Assembly (NCBI RefSeq): GCF_002368395.1
Contig: NZ_AP018254.1
Coordinates: forward strand, 5,766,001 to 5,830,000
Origin: Calothrix sp. NIES-3974
Lineage (GTDB): Bacteria > Cyanobacteriota > Cyanobacteriia > Cyanobacteriales > Nostocaceae
Length of the DNA stretch: 64,000 bases
Reading direction: 5' to 3'
Part shown: piece after piece, positions 1 to 7,815 of the stretch
Position numbering within the stretch: position 1 is the stretch's first letter
How the letters are laid out: the number at the start of each line of letters is the position of its first letter
Translations under genes and position numbers: made by a program
Notes under the pieces: model-generated
The model's database searches: none
What the model was told of the DNA's origin: nothing
The model's input: the letters and a program-made list of their open reading frames with translations, nothing else

Positions 1-420
1 TGAAACCCATCAAAAATAAACCTTTTCGCTCAATATTCGCTCAATTCCAAAAATAGCACGGGTATATTGAGCAGGTAAATCAGTACACTTGTACAAACAA
101 AATACGCGATCGCATTATCAAGACATTCTACAAAGAATCTTCAGAATACACTTGGCATTTATTACTAGCGTGCTGTTTTTATTATTCAAATTACTAAGTA
201 TGCTTATAGTGCATGCAAAACACTTTTGTTTATTAATGGTTAGCAATTTTTAAATAAACATGCTGATAATCATGATACTTTGCGTAAGTATCTATTTGTA
301 TTTTTACTTAAGCACTTAAACATCTGACTTTTTAAACGTTTAAACATTCAAAAATTTAAATATTTACGTATTCAGGTGAATATGCTATATTGACATGGCA
401 TGGCGTATTAATGGTTACTC
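1..420. other. AT-rich spacer before the partition operon
   Basis: No gene is seen. The segment is very AT-rich, carries a HIP1 octamer at 106-113, and has iterated TTTAAAC/TTAAACAT-like words between about 240 and 358. Such A/T iterons beside a ParA-type gene are typical of plasmid centromere or operator sites, but no site has been shown here. Confidence 0.5.
331..344. promoter_or_regulatory. Perfect 14-bp palindrome, candidate operator or centromere site
   Basis: TTTAAACGTTTAAA lies 77 bp before the parA start, followed by a half-site-like TTTAAATATTTA. Ribbon-helix-helix partition proteins of the ParG type bind short repeats at this position to repress the operon and form the partition complex. 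That role is inferred from position and symmetry only. Confidence 0.35.
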
Positions 421-1017
421 ATGATTATTACTGTTGCTGCCTCTAAAGGAGGGGTAGGAAAATCAACAACGGCATTACATTTGGCAAATTATTTGCAAAC
501 AAAAGCGGATACTTTGTTGATTGATGGGGATGTAAATCGCTGTGTATTGGAGTGGGGAAAACGTGGTAGCTTACCCTTCAAAGTTGCGGATGAAGTTGAG
601 GGTGTGGAGTTAGCAAAAATCTATGAACATATTGTGATTGATACACCTACCCATCCCGATGAAAATGATTTAAAGGTAATGGTGCGAGGGTGTGATTTAT
701 TGGTGATACCAATGACACCGGATGCGATGGCGATCGCGGCTACATTTAATTTTATTAATGTCTTGAATAAATTTCGATTTAAAGTTAATTACCGAATTTT
801 GTTAACAATGATTCCACCGCGTCCAAATCGGGTGGGTGACGATGCAAGAAAAACACTTTTAAGTGCTGGTTTGCCAGTTTTTAAAACGGGAATTAGGCGG
901 CTTTCTGTATTTCAAAATGCCGCATTAGCTGGGGTTCCGGTGAATATGTTGAAGGAGAGTTATGCGCAAATCGCGTGGCGTTGTTATGTGGAATTAGGGA
1001 AGGAAATACTTCAATGA
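421..1017 (+). CDS. parA: ParA-family partition ATPase (short ParF/McdA-like type)
   Basis: A 198-residue Walker-type ATPase. The deviant Walker A motif KGGVGKST is at residues 9-16, a Walker A'-like LLIDGD follows near 32-37, and Walker B-like IVIDTPT is near 52. There is no N-terminal helix-turn-helix, so it belongs to the short class that positions plasmids, carboxysomes or protein clusters by ATP-dependent binding to nucleoid DNA. The next gene overlaps it by ATGA and encodes a small DNA-binding partner, which is the usual plasmid partition arrangement. A recombinase follows at 2.4 kb, suggesting an integrated plasmid or mobile-element remnant. A cargo-positioning role is possible but unsupported. 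Confidence 0.85.
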   Translation: MIITVAASKGGVGKSTTALHLANYLQTKADTLLIDGDVNRCVLEWGKRGSLPFKVADEVEGVELAKIYEHIVIDTPTHPDENDLKVMVRGCDLLVIPMTPDAMAIAATFNFINVLNKFRFKVNYRILLTMIPPRPNRVGDDARKTLLSAGLPVFKTGIRRLSVFQNAALAGVPVNMLKESYAQIAWRCYVELGKEILQ

Positions 1018-1286
1018 GTGAGAAGAATCAAACAAGTAGATTTAATGATTTAATTACTGCGGCTCGTAGTCGTAAGCTGCGTGATGAATTACTGGAAAGT
1101 CCTGAACAAAATACTTCTAAAACTAAAAGTACAGACCCCAATTATATACGGACTACGATTTATTTACCGAAATCTTTACACCGTCAATTTAAAGTTACCG
1201 CAGCCTTGGAAGAACGACAGATGAGTGATATTGTGACGGAACTCATTGAAGCATGGTTAAAAACACGAAATCAAAGGGGTGAGTGA
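1014..1286 (+). CDS. Small ribbon-helix-helix protein, probable ParA partner
   Basis: A 90-residue protein. The ATG at 1014 is chosen because it overlaps the parA stop (ATGA) and has GGAAA upstream; a longer reading from 975 would run far into parA. The N-terminal half is polar and probably disordered. The C-terminal half (about 48-85) has the RHH pattern: a beta strand (RTTIYLPKSLHRQF), then two helices with MSDIVTELIEAWL. ParG-like proteins use such a strand to bind operator DNA and a flexible N-terminus to stimulate the ATPase. The partner role is inferred from overlap and fold. Confidence 0.75.
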   Translation: MSEKNQTSRFNDLITAARSRKLRDELLESPEQNTSKTKSTDPNYIRTTIYLPKSLHRQFKVTAALEERQMSDIVTELIEAWLKTRNQRGE

Positions 1287-1579
1287 TTATTGGATAAACT
1301 GAGGAGACTGGATTTTTTACTATAAACTGTTACATATTGAAGTTGTATATTCATTGCTGTTGATGGATGACAGTTAACTGTTAACCATCAACCGCAGATC
1401 AATTAATTATGTGATTTATGTGAGTTTTACTTAATTTACTTAAGTAGTCATCATGAACTGCGTACACCAGGATGTATGAAAGTGATTTTCCCCCACTCCC
1501 TAACTCACTACTCTCGACTCACTTTCAAGTCAGGTCGGTACAATTAAACATAAAACCACAATGTAACCAATCATTCGGC

Positions 1580-1608
1580 GTAGAGACGACCCGACGGGTC
1601 ATCTCTAC
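1580..1608. repeat. Dispersed palindrome, GACCCGACGGGTC core
   Basis: Arms GTAGAGACGA and CATCTCTAC surround the core GACCCGACGGGTC. It can form a hairpin. It is a member of the window-wide family and is adjacent to another copy with a different core. Confidence 0.85.
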
Positions 1609-1612
1609 CCCC

Positions 1613-1638
1613 GTACAGACGCGATATATCGCGTCTCT
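1613..1638. repeat. Dispersed palindrome, GCGATATATCGC core
   Basis: GTACAGAC and GTCTCT arms flank GCGATATATCGC. It lies 4 bp after the previous copy and about 40 bp beyond the stop of the convergent lipoprotein gene. Confidence 0.85.
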
Positions 1639-1677
1639 CCCCCTGATCTGAAAGACAATTTTCACCACATACCCACT

Positions 1678-2235
1678 TCAAAAGATAACTTCTTCTCCTT
1701 TTTCGGTGAAACGTACATCTTTGATATTCCATTGGGAGTTTGCGGTTAGGGTTCTACGCAAACTACCAAATAGGGCGTTATTTTCACAACTTGATAGGGA
1801 CGCAATCTGTCGTTGTGATTCCGGTGGTATGCGTAAATCTATAGTCGCAACTCCATTGCTGATGCTGACACGATATCCCGCAATTCTAAAATCACCAGTT
1901 TCAGTTTTGGCAATTACCTTACCGACTGCATCCTGAACAGGTTCTTTTGCTGAAACTGTTACTTCTTCGGGGACAAAATCTTGACATTCATTGTCAATGG
2001 TATAAATTACAGCTTTAACTGTTTTTTTCTCCCCCTGAGAATCGTCTGTAGGGGGGGTTGGTTCGGTTGTGGGTGTGTTAGGGGTTGGAGTGGGGGAAGG
2101 GGGTGCTGTAGGCGATTCTGGGGGTGTTTGGGTGGGTATGGGAGTGGTTGGTGGGGTAGGAGTATTACAAGCGCTTAAACCGGCGATCGCGATCGCTACA
2201 GTTGTAGTTAACAGGTATCTATATTTGATTTCCAT
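1678..2235 (-). CDS. GerMN-like-domain lipoprotein with proline-rich linker
   Basis: A 185-residue predicted lipoprotein. A hydrophobic signal ends in the lipobox AGLSAC (Cys23). Residues 24-65 are a low-complexity Pro/Thr linker. The C-terminal domain (about 70-185) has the layout of cyanobacterial GerMN (spore-germination/sporulation-type) domains, including LFGSLRRTLTAN and the final strand WNIKDVRFTEKGEEV. It would sit on a membrane facing the periplasm. The molecular function of such lipoproteins in cyanobacteria is unknown. A second GerMN-type protein is at 44.2 kb. It is transcribed away from the recombinase. Confidence 0.65.
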   Translation of the reverse strand: MEIKYRYLLTTTVAIAIAGLSACNTPTPPTTPIPTQTPPESPTAPPSPTPTPNTPTTEPTPPTDDSQGEKKTVKAVIYTIDNECQDFVPEEVTVSAKEPVQDAVGKVIAKTETGDFRIAGYRVSISNGVATIDLRIPPESQRQIASLSSCENNALFGSLRRTLTANSQWNIKDVRFTEKGEEVIF

Positions 2236-2392
2236 GATTTTAATTGATATTTAATTGGTATTATGTACTAAATACGAATGTTGAGGTTCGTGGACAAATA
2301 GGTTTACCCGATATAATCTTAGATGTTGTTTTCCTCGAAATCTGTTTAACCAATATCATCTGGGTAATTAATTAATAAGTATTGCAGTTATC

Positions 2393-3874
2393 ATGTCTAA
2401 TTTATTGACGAATAACTATAATCCCCGTCATGCAGAGTATGAGGGTGTTTCTATTGATAGGTGGGATGCTTCTCAATGGAAAAAATGGAAAGTAGATGCT
2501 CCTAAGTCGGATGTGAAAGCGGGTATTGAACGGGAATATTTACGAATTAAATATGCAGTGCAAACTGCAAATTCAGGATTAAGTTTAGAACGGGTCAAGA
2601 TTAAGTTAAAATTTACTAGTTACAAGTCGATTGGATTACAGGGAACGTTCCCCTGTAAACCGGGTGATGGGGAGAATAATGGGTGTAGAAATAAGCAGTA
2701 CACAATTTCTCTGGGTTTTACTGCGAATGATGTGGGGGTAAAAGCTGCTGTTGCAAAAGCGCGGGAGTTGGATTTGTTATTGGTGACGAAGCAGTTTGTT
2801 TGGACTCCGGAGTTATTGGGAAGGGAAGGAGAAAAAGTTGCAAGTACTGGAAGTATTAAAACGATAAAAAGCAAATCAATTGGGGAACTAATTCAAGATT
2901 ACGAACAGGAGTTTTGGAAAACCCATGAGAAGAATCGTCAAGGAATGCGTACTTGGGAAAGTCATTATCTACGTCATTTAAAAAAACTTCCCGCAGATTT
3001 ACCTTTAACTAACCAAGCGTTAGAATCTGCTTTACTTTCTACCCGTCCTAATTCATCTGCTCGCTTTTTTTTAATTTGGCAATTAAGAAAGTTTTGTGAT
3101 TTTTGTCAATTTGATGCGCAACGTTTAATTGATTCCTACGCAACTTCAAAACCAAATCCCAGTTTACGTCAAATTCCCGATGATGCGGAAATTGTCGCTG
3201 GTTTTGAAAAAATGGGTACTCCCCTATCCCCCTACACCAGTAAGGATAATATTACCTTCCCTGACCAATGGCAATGGGCTTATGGTATGCTTGCTACCTA
3301 CGGATTACGTCCCCACGAGTTATTTGCAATTGATTTACCAGCTTTTATTGACCCTAATAACACCCTACACCTAGTCACCTTGAAACCGGAGTTAACGGGG
3401 GGGACAAAAACTGGGGAACGTAGTTGTGGTATCCCTCCTTTGTATCCTGATTGGGTGGATTTGTTTGATTTAATGAATGTGAAATTACCTGCTTCCGGGG
3501 GAACTTTAAATAATCGTACCGCAAAGCTGCATATCCGTTTCCGCAACCTGAATTTGGGTTTTCGTCCCTATGACCTGCGTCATGCTTATGCAATTCGTGG
3601 ACATCGACTACGAATACCGATTAAAACTATGGCTGATTATATGGGTCATACGGTTAATGAACATACCAGAACCTATCAACGGTGGATGAGTGCAGATACG
3701 AATTTGGAAATTTACAAAGAAGTGGTGATTCAGAAGCAGGGGACAACGAAGGAAGCGCTACGGGAACGAATTCGGGAATTGGAAGCACAGATTTTGGCTT
3801 TGAAGGCTGAGAATTCGAGTTTACGGGGTTTGTTGGGTAAGTATGCACCGGATAGTTTGAATGCAGATGTTTGA
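2393..3874 (+). CDS. Tyrosine-type site-specific recombinase/integrase
   Basis: A 493-residue recombinase. The N-terminal part (about 40-135) resembles an arm-binding domain, about 160-250 a core-binding domain and 285-440 the catalytic domain. Visible catalytic elements are Arg306 (YGLRPHEL), the YDLRH box at 393-397 (a Tyr replaces the first His of HxxR, a variant I associate with cyanobacterial XisA-like enzymes), MGH at 417-419, and the likely nucleophile Tyr428 in RTYQRW. A C-terminal helix (445-480) looks like a coiled coil. It may belong to an integrated plasmid together with parA, or act in programmed excision as XisA does. No attachment sites could be defined. Confidence 0.85.
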   Translation: MSNLLTNNYNPRHAEYEGVSIDRWDASQWKKWKVDAPKSDVKAGIEREYLRIKYAVQTANSGLSLERVKIKLKFTSYKSIGLQGTFPCKPGDGENNGCRNKQYTISLGFTANDVGVKAAVAKARELDLLLVTKQFVWTPELLGREGEKVASTGSIKTIKSKSIGELIQDYEQEFWKTHEKNRQGMRTWESHYLRHLKKLPADLPLTNQALESALLSTRPNSSARFFLIWQLRKFCDFCQFDAQRLIDSYATSKPNPSLRQIPDDAEIVAGFEKMGTPLSPYTSKDNITFPDQWQWAYGMLATYGLRPHELFAIDLPAFIDPNNTLHLVTLKPELTGGTKTGERSCGIPPLYPDWVDLFDLMNVKLPASGGTLNNRTAKLHIRFRNLNLGFRPYDLRHAYAIRGHRLRIPIKTMADYMGHTVNEHTRTYQRWMSADTNLEIYKEVVIQKQGTTKEALRERIRELEAQILALKAENSSLRGLLGKYAPDSLNADV

Positions 3875-3915
3875 ATGTTTGGATGTTTTTTTTAATTCTG
3901 GAGACTATGTAAGTA

Positions 3916-4065
3916 ACCCCAACCCCTCTCCGTAGCAAGTTCCCGTAGGGTAATCGGAGAGGGGTAGAAAAATCTTTAGTTTTAACCAAAAAAATCAATG
4001 TTTACAAAGCCTCCCTCCAAAAGGGGGAGAGAATTGGAAAGAGGTTATTTGAATCCGTCGATCTC
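3916..4065. repeat. MITE-like dispersed repeat, copy 1
   Basis: It begins with a 10-bp perfect stem (CCCCTCTCCG at 3923-3932, CGGAGAGGGG at 3955-3964) around a GTAGGGTAAT-containing loop. It continues as AAAATCTTTAGTTT... to a GAGAGAATTGGAAAGAGG tail. The same order of blocks recurs at 52052-52195, and the stem-loop alone recurs at 5067 and 7445. Confidence 0.7.
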
Positions 4066-4068
4066 GCT

Positions 4069-4179
4069 CTGTTTTATCTGGAAACGGGTGATGATTATCC
4101 ACAGACTAATACGTACATTCGTACTTTAGATTATTTGCGATCGCTGCTGGTGGAGTATTTAGTTAGTTTTTTAGGATGA
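4069..4179 (+). pseudogene. Truncated duplicate of the 3' end of the gene at 4648
   Basis: About 113 bp (4066-4178) match 4939-5051 with only a few mismatches. The reading frame is kept through FYLETGDDYPQT and LRSLLVEYLV to a TGA at 4177-4179. Only the last 36 codons survive, with no start. The upstream junction coincides with the end of the MITE-like repeat, so the element may have removed the rest of the gene. Confidence 0.8.
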
Positions 4180-4304
4180 GAATTTGGGTTTCTGTGATGA
4201 CTTTGGGTGCTTTTGAGTATTTGGTTAGAAACCTGACTTCTGGAGACCTCATCGTTTAATATTATGGGTGGAATTAAATCAGCACCTACTCGTAATTTTT
4301 GAGT

Positions 4305-4655
4305 ATGACAGATGAGTCATCTATTGATCCGTTTTTAGAACAGCTTTGTGAGGGGTATTCGGAAACAGAAGTTGCTGAGATTAAACAGTATGTGCAAGAG
4401 TGGGATGCTGCTACATATATATATATTAGTGTATCCCATAATATTTTAGACCATGCTTGCAGAAAGGAATTAGAGCCATTGAAATATTTGCGTAAAGCGC
4501 ATAATTTTAATAAAAGAGGAGCTAGGAGAGTTCCTAAAACAGGTTTTCGTCAAGATGGTTCTGCTGTTTACCGTAGGGGGAGTGAATTTTTGATTGTACG
4601 AATTGACCGCTTTGGTGTTGAGAAAATAGTTACATATGGTGTTAACGATGACTGA
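4305..4655 (+). CDS. Unknown 116-residue protein, first gene of a coupled cassette (toxin-like position)
   Basis: I do not recognise a family. The ATG at 4305 is preferred over a TTG two codons earlier; neither has a clear ribosome site. The N-terminal half is acidic and helical. The C-terminal half is basic and strand-rich (residues about 65-116) with RGARRVPKTGF, AVYRRGSEFLIVRI and RFGVEKIVTYGVND, a short basic beta-domain profile like those of small RNase or nuclease toxin modules. The stop overlaps the next start by 8 bp, so the two are translationally coupled. Upstream lies a stray 3' end of a gene related to its partner. A toxin role is inference from architecture only. Confidence 0.55.
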   Translation: MTDESSIDPFLEQLCEGYSETEVAEIKQYVQEWDAATYIYISVSHNILDHACRKELEPLKYLRKAHNFNKRGARRVPKTGFRQDGSAVYRRGSEFLIVRIDRFGVEKIVTYGVNDD

Positions 4656-5058
4656 TACAACCCTAAGTATCCAAAATCCTGATATTCATCAAGTTTACAT
4701 TCATCGTTTATTAAATCAGCTAACCCATGATTATAAAAATATCAAATCAGAAACCAAAAAAATTGCTTCATTATCATCTCAGTCGGATGATGAATTTACA
4801 TTCTTAGAAGAGTTGGAACTGTTAACGGTAGATATTAGGGGTTACGCAAGTCAAATCTTGGTGACGGGTCAGGTGGAAAATAAACAGCAAGCGATCGCAA
4901 AATTACACTCTCTTGCGGTGATTAATATACCTGCGATTGCTTTGTTTTATCTGGAAACGGGTGATGATTATCCACAGACTAAGGCGTACATTCGTACTTT
5001 AGATTATTTGCGATCGCTGCTGGTGGAGTATTTAGTTTGTTTGTTGGGATCACATTAA
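4648..5058 (+). CDS. Unknown helical 136-residue protein, second gene of the cassette (immunity-like position)
   Basis: Start ATG 4648 gives an 8-bp overlap with the preceding gene. An alternative ATG at 4636 would add four residues. The protein is acidic and nearly all alpha-helical: helices around HQVYIHRLLNQLTHDYKNI, FLEELELLTVDIRGYASQIL, KQQAIAKLHSL and YIRTLDYLRSLLVEYLV. No catalytic motif is visible. Small acidic helical proteins following a basic partner are typical of antitoxin or immunity proteins. A truncated second copy of its C-terminus sits upstream of the pair (4069-4179), as often seen where immunity genes are duplicated. No recognised family. Confidence 0.55.
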   Translation: MTDTTLSIQNPDIHQVYIHRLLNQLTHDYKNIKSETKKIASLSSQSDDEFTFLEELELLTVDIRGYASQILVTGQVENKQQAIAKLHSLAVINIPAIALFYLETGDDYPQTKAYIRTLDYLRSLLVEYLVCLLGSH

Positions 5059-5066
5059 AATCAAGA

Positions 5067-5224
5067 ACCCCACCCTAACCCTCCCCGATTACCCTACGGG
5101 AAGTAAGCTACGGGGAGGGAACAAGATTAGTTCCTCCTCCCTGGAAGCGGGGTAGGGGGTGGGGTGATAAGTCTGGTTTCGATGATTTTGCCTGGTTTCG
5201 AGTATCTTACCTAGAAACCTGAAT
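5067..5224. repeat. Composite dispersed repeat (stem-loop plus AAGTATCTT-type block)
   Basis: The first block has a perfect 9-bp stem, CCCTCCCCG (5079-5087) and CGGGGAGGG (5111-5119), around a TTACCCTACGGGAA loop. The second block, about 5171-5224, carries TTTCGAGTATCTTACCTAGA. The same two blocks occur in the same order at 7445-7562. Confidence 0.75.
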
Positions 5225-5232
5225 TATTCAGG
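5218..5232 (-). other. Hairpin just downstream of the kinase-FGE gene
   Basis: A near-perfect palindrome, CCTGAATTATTCAGG, begins 11 bp beyond the TAA of the minus-strand gene. DGR target genes carry an inverted repeat a few bases after the variable region, where it promotes mutagenic homing. It could also be a weak terminator, although no T-run follows. Confidence 0.5.
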
Positions 5233-5242
5233 GTTGAGAGGC

Positions 5243-7084
5243 TTACAACACGACTCTAAATCCATTGTAGATATAACGACCGTCACGCGTATTGCTGTTG
5301 CGGAAGGAACTACGACAGTATGCTGGACTGAAGTACCAAGAACCACCACGCACCAGCTTATTTTGATTATTATTCCCACTCAACCTTGCGCTTCCATCGG
5401 TTGGCGCGCCTTTATAATCAGCATACCAATCATCTTGACACCATTCCCAGACATTCCCGTGCATGTCGTATAAACCAAAAGCATTGGGAGGAAATTTACC
5501 TACTTCGCTGGTTTCCTTTCTGTACACTCCTTTGGGTGCGGAACCGTAGGTGTGATTCCCATCGTAGTTAACTAAATCGGTGGTAATCGTCTCCCCAAAA
5601 TAAAAGGGTGTAGTTGTCCCAGCACGACAAGCATATTCCCATTCCGCTTCGCTAGGCAATCTATAGCTTCTCCCGGTTTTCTGACTAAGTTTCCGACAAA
5701 ATGCCACCGCATCATCCCAGGATACATTTTCTACTGGTCGCTTTGCACCTTTAAATCTAGCAGGATTATTCCCCATAATTGCTTCATACTGAGCTTGGGT
5801 AATTGTATATTTACCTATATAAAAACCACGTACTGTAACTTGACGCTGGGGTCCCTCATTACTACTTCTTTCCGCTTCCTTGCTGGGGGAACCCATTGTG
5901 AAGGTTCCTGGGGGTATCTGTACCATTTCCAGGGTGATACCGTTTCCTAGGTCTTCGACAAAGTATTGCGCATCTAATTGTCTGCGGTTGGTAATTGTTC
6001 CCTTCGGGTCTACTGTGACGGTTTCAAATGTAAAGGTTTGTAGAGATAGGTTTTTGCTTGTTTCTGGGGATTTTATTTCTGATTCTGACCTTGAAGATAT
6101 TGAGTTTAAAGGAGATTCTATTCCTGGTTCGGAATTACCTTGCAATAATTTACCTCCAACCACGGTTAACCCAACTCCTGTACCTAACCAACCGAGGGTT
6201 TTGAGGATTTCTCGTCGTGATGTTGATGTTTTATTCGAGGGTGGTTTTGGCTTTAAACTGGTAATTGCATCCATCGCATCCAAGGCGCTATGATACCTAT
6301 CATTGAAGTGGTATCGCACCATCTTGGTAATCACATCAGCCATTTTGTCACTGACATTGGCTTGATTTCGCCAAATTACCTCCCCGGTTCTGGGGTCTTT
6401 TGCTAATTCACGGGGATTTACTCCTGTTAAAGCGTAAATTGCCAATATCCCAATGGCATAAATATCGCTGCAAAGCTTTGGCTGTCCAGCTTCTTGTTCA
6501 TTTGGCATATAGCCGGAAGTTCCAATGCGAGTCCCAATTGCTACAGAAGGTATTGTTTGCCCTTGGGTATTTATCAGTAAAGTACCGATTTCTTTGACTG
6601 CACCAAAGTCGATGACAACAATTTTACCGTCTTTGTGACGACGCATTAAGTTTTCTGGTTTGATGTCGCGATGAATGATATCTTTACCGTGGATAACTGT
6701 AAAAACTTCCAATATCTCCTCTAGTAACTGAACAACTTCCGATTCACTCCATTGCTTACCAGGATATATTTCCTTACTCAAGTTCTCCCCATCAACAAAT
6801 TCCTGAACCAAATAAAATTCGCCATTTTCCTCGAAATGAGCAAATAATTTAGGGATTTGCTCGCATTCATTTCCTAAGCGATACAAAACCTGTGCTTCCC
6901 TGTCAAATAGTCTTTTGCATGTATCTAAGATGTTGGGGTCAGGGCTTCGTTTTAGCCGTTTGACAACGCATAGAGGGTGATTGGGTAAATCGATGTCTTG
7001 CGCGAGATAGGTGTCACCAAATCCACCGCTTCCAAGAATTTTGATGATTTTGTATCGGTTGCGCAGTGTTTGACCGATGTACAT
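5243..7084 (-). CDS. Ser/Thr protein kinase fused to formylglycine-enzyme-like (FGE/C-type lectin fold) domain
   Basis: A 613-residue protein. The N-terminal Hanks kinase (about 9-275) has glycine loop GSGGFGDTY, Lys42, HRDIKPEN (138-145) and DFG (159-161), so it should be active. A hydrophobic stretch near 296-312 follows a twin-arginine-like SRREILKTLGW, suggesting a membrane anchor. A linker leads to an FGE-sulfatase domain (about 380-613) with TFTMGSP, YRLPSEAEWEYACRAGT and GNVWEWCQDDWY. Bacterial FGE-like domains of this sort usually act as ligand-binding lectin folds rather than sulfatase activators. The last 37 residues have the mosaic of fixed and Asn-codon-derived positions typical of DGR targets. 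Start ATG 7082-7084. Confidence 0.9.
   Translation of the reverse strand: MYIGQTLRNRYKIIKILGSGGFGDTYLAQDIDLPNHPLCVVKRLKRSPDPNILDTCKRLFDREAQVLYRLGNECEQIPKLFAHFEENGEFYLVQEFVDGENLSKEIYPGKQWSESEVVQLLEEILEVFTVIHGKDIIHRDIKPENLMRRHKDGKIVVIDFGAVKEIGTLLINTQGQTIPSVAIGTRIGTSGYMPNEQEAGQPKLCSDIYAIGILAIYALTGVNPRELAKDPRTGEVIWRNQANVSDKMADVITKMVRYHFNDRYHSALDAMDAITSLKPKPPSNKTSTSRREILKTLGWLGTGVGLTVVGGKLLQGNSEPGIESPLNSISSRSESEIKSPETSKNLSLQTFTFETVTVDPKGTITNRRQLDAQYFVEDLGNGITLEMVQIPPGTFTMGSPSKEAERSSNEGPQRQVTVRGFYIGKYTITQAQYEAIMGNNPARFKGAKRPVENVSWDDAVAFCRKLSQKTGRSYRLPSEAEWEYACRAGTTTPFYFGETITTDLVNYDGNHTYGSAPKGVYRKETSEVGKFPPNAFGLYDMHGNVWEWCQDDWYADYKGAPTDGSARLSGNNNQNKLVRGGSWYFSPAYCRSSFRNSNTRDGRYIYNGFRVVL
5246..5356 (-). 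other. Candidate DGR variable region at the 3' end of the kinase-FGE gene
   Basis: These are codons 577-613. The fixed scaffold is RGGSW..., P, CR, R, TRD, R and NGFRVV. Between the fixed positions, nearly every codon ends in C or T and is reachable from AAC/AAT by adenine substitution: TAC TTC AGT after Trp, TAC before CysArg, TCC TTC, AGC, GGT, TAT ATC TAC. This is the signature left by adenine-specific mutagenic retrohoming. A template repeat and DGR reverse transcriptase were not found in the window, so homing would have to act in trans or be historical. Confidence 0.6.
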
Positions 7085-7280
7085 GGATTTACTTCAATGG
7101 CATGTTAATGTAACCCAATTTTTACATAAGTGAGTTGGATTCAGAAGAGCAGCACAATACACTTGGGAATTTCCTTCCGATGGTGATAAGTTCCTTTTGA
7201 TAAGGGTTTTGAGTATCTTAGTTGGAAATTCTGTTTTATAAGCTTTTGAGGTGAGAAGTCCGGTTTATAGGTGCTTTCGG

Positions 7281-7330
7281 GAGACGTGACATAGCCTCTT
7301 TCAAAGCAGCTGAACGCTAACATGTCTCTA
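7281..7330. repeat. Palindrome-family member with internal AGCTGAAC insertion
   Basis: Left arm GAGACGTGACATA and right arm AACATGTCTCTA are separated by GCCTCTTTCAAAGCAGCTGA. The same composite is found at 34027-34076 with a GAGACGCGATATA arm. The insertion lies at the centre of symmetry of the simple palindrome. Confidence 0.75.
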
Positions 7331-7444
7331 CAATTATTTGAGGAGGGTATTGGGTGCGATCGCAATTTCAGTTCTGAGTATTTTCAAGTATCTTACCTAG
7401 AATCCCTACTTCTAGTGGTTTGTGGGTTTGCGATCGCTATTTGC

Positions 7445-7562
7445 AACCCCATCCTATCCCTCCCCGATTACCCTACGGGAACTTGCTACGGGGAGGGGTG
7501 AGAATTTGGGTTTCGATGATGATTTTGTCTACTTTCAAGTATCTTGCTTAGAAACTCTGGGG
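7445..7562. repeat. Composite dispersed repeat, copy of 5067-5224
   Basis: Stem CCCTCCCCG (7458-7466) and CGGGGAGGGG (7489-7498) surround TTACCCTACGGGAACTT. It is followed by TTTGGGTTTCGATGATGATT and a TTCAAGTATCTTGCTTAGAA block. Order and spacing resemble the copy after the 4.6-kb cassette. Confidence 0.75.
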
Positions 7563-7815
7563 TTTGCGATCGCAAGATAAATTCCATCATCAAAACTGAA
7601 AAATTACTATATGATATTTACTTGATATTTGCGGCCAAATAACTTGATAAATAATCAGTATATACAGCTTGTAAAAACATCTTGAATCCAACTATAAATA
7701 GTAAGATGAAAGTAAACACCCTGAAACATGATGAAACTCCACCCTAGCGGAAGACCCAGTCAACCAACCGAAAAAACGCTTCGTAAAAGTAAGCAATATT
7801 TAAGAAGTACACAAC

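Larger units (their letters stand above)
1287..1677. other. Intergenic stretch with repeat elements
   Basis: No gene is seen. It holds a CAGTTAACTG-type palindrome with nearby GTTAAC/TCAACC words around 1371-1392, then two consecutive members of the dispersed palindrome family at 1580-1608 and 1613-1638. Confidence 0.6.
3875..4304. other. Spacer with MITE-like repeat and gene remnant
   Basis: No intact gene. It contains a 150-bp dispersed repeat (3916-4065), a truncated copy of the second gene of the following cassette (4069-4179), and one copy of the AAGTATCTT-type repeat (about 4181-4242). Confidence 0.7.
7085..7815. other. Repeat-rich spacer before rsmA
   Basis: No supported gene. It holds AAGTATCTT-type repeats near 7189-7233, 7364-7415 and 7501-7562, the composite palindrome at 7281-7330, the GATTACCCTACGGG stem-loop at 7445-7499, and HIP1 octamers. 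It looks like an accumulation zone for non-autonomous elements. Confidence 0.7.
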
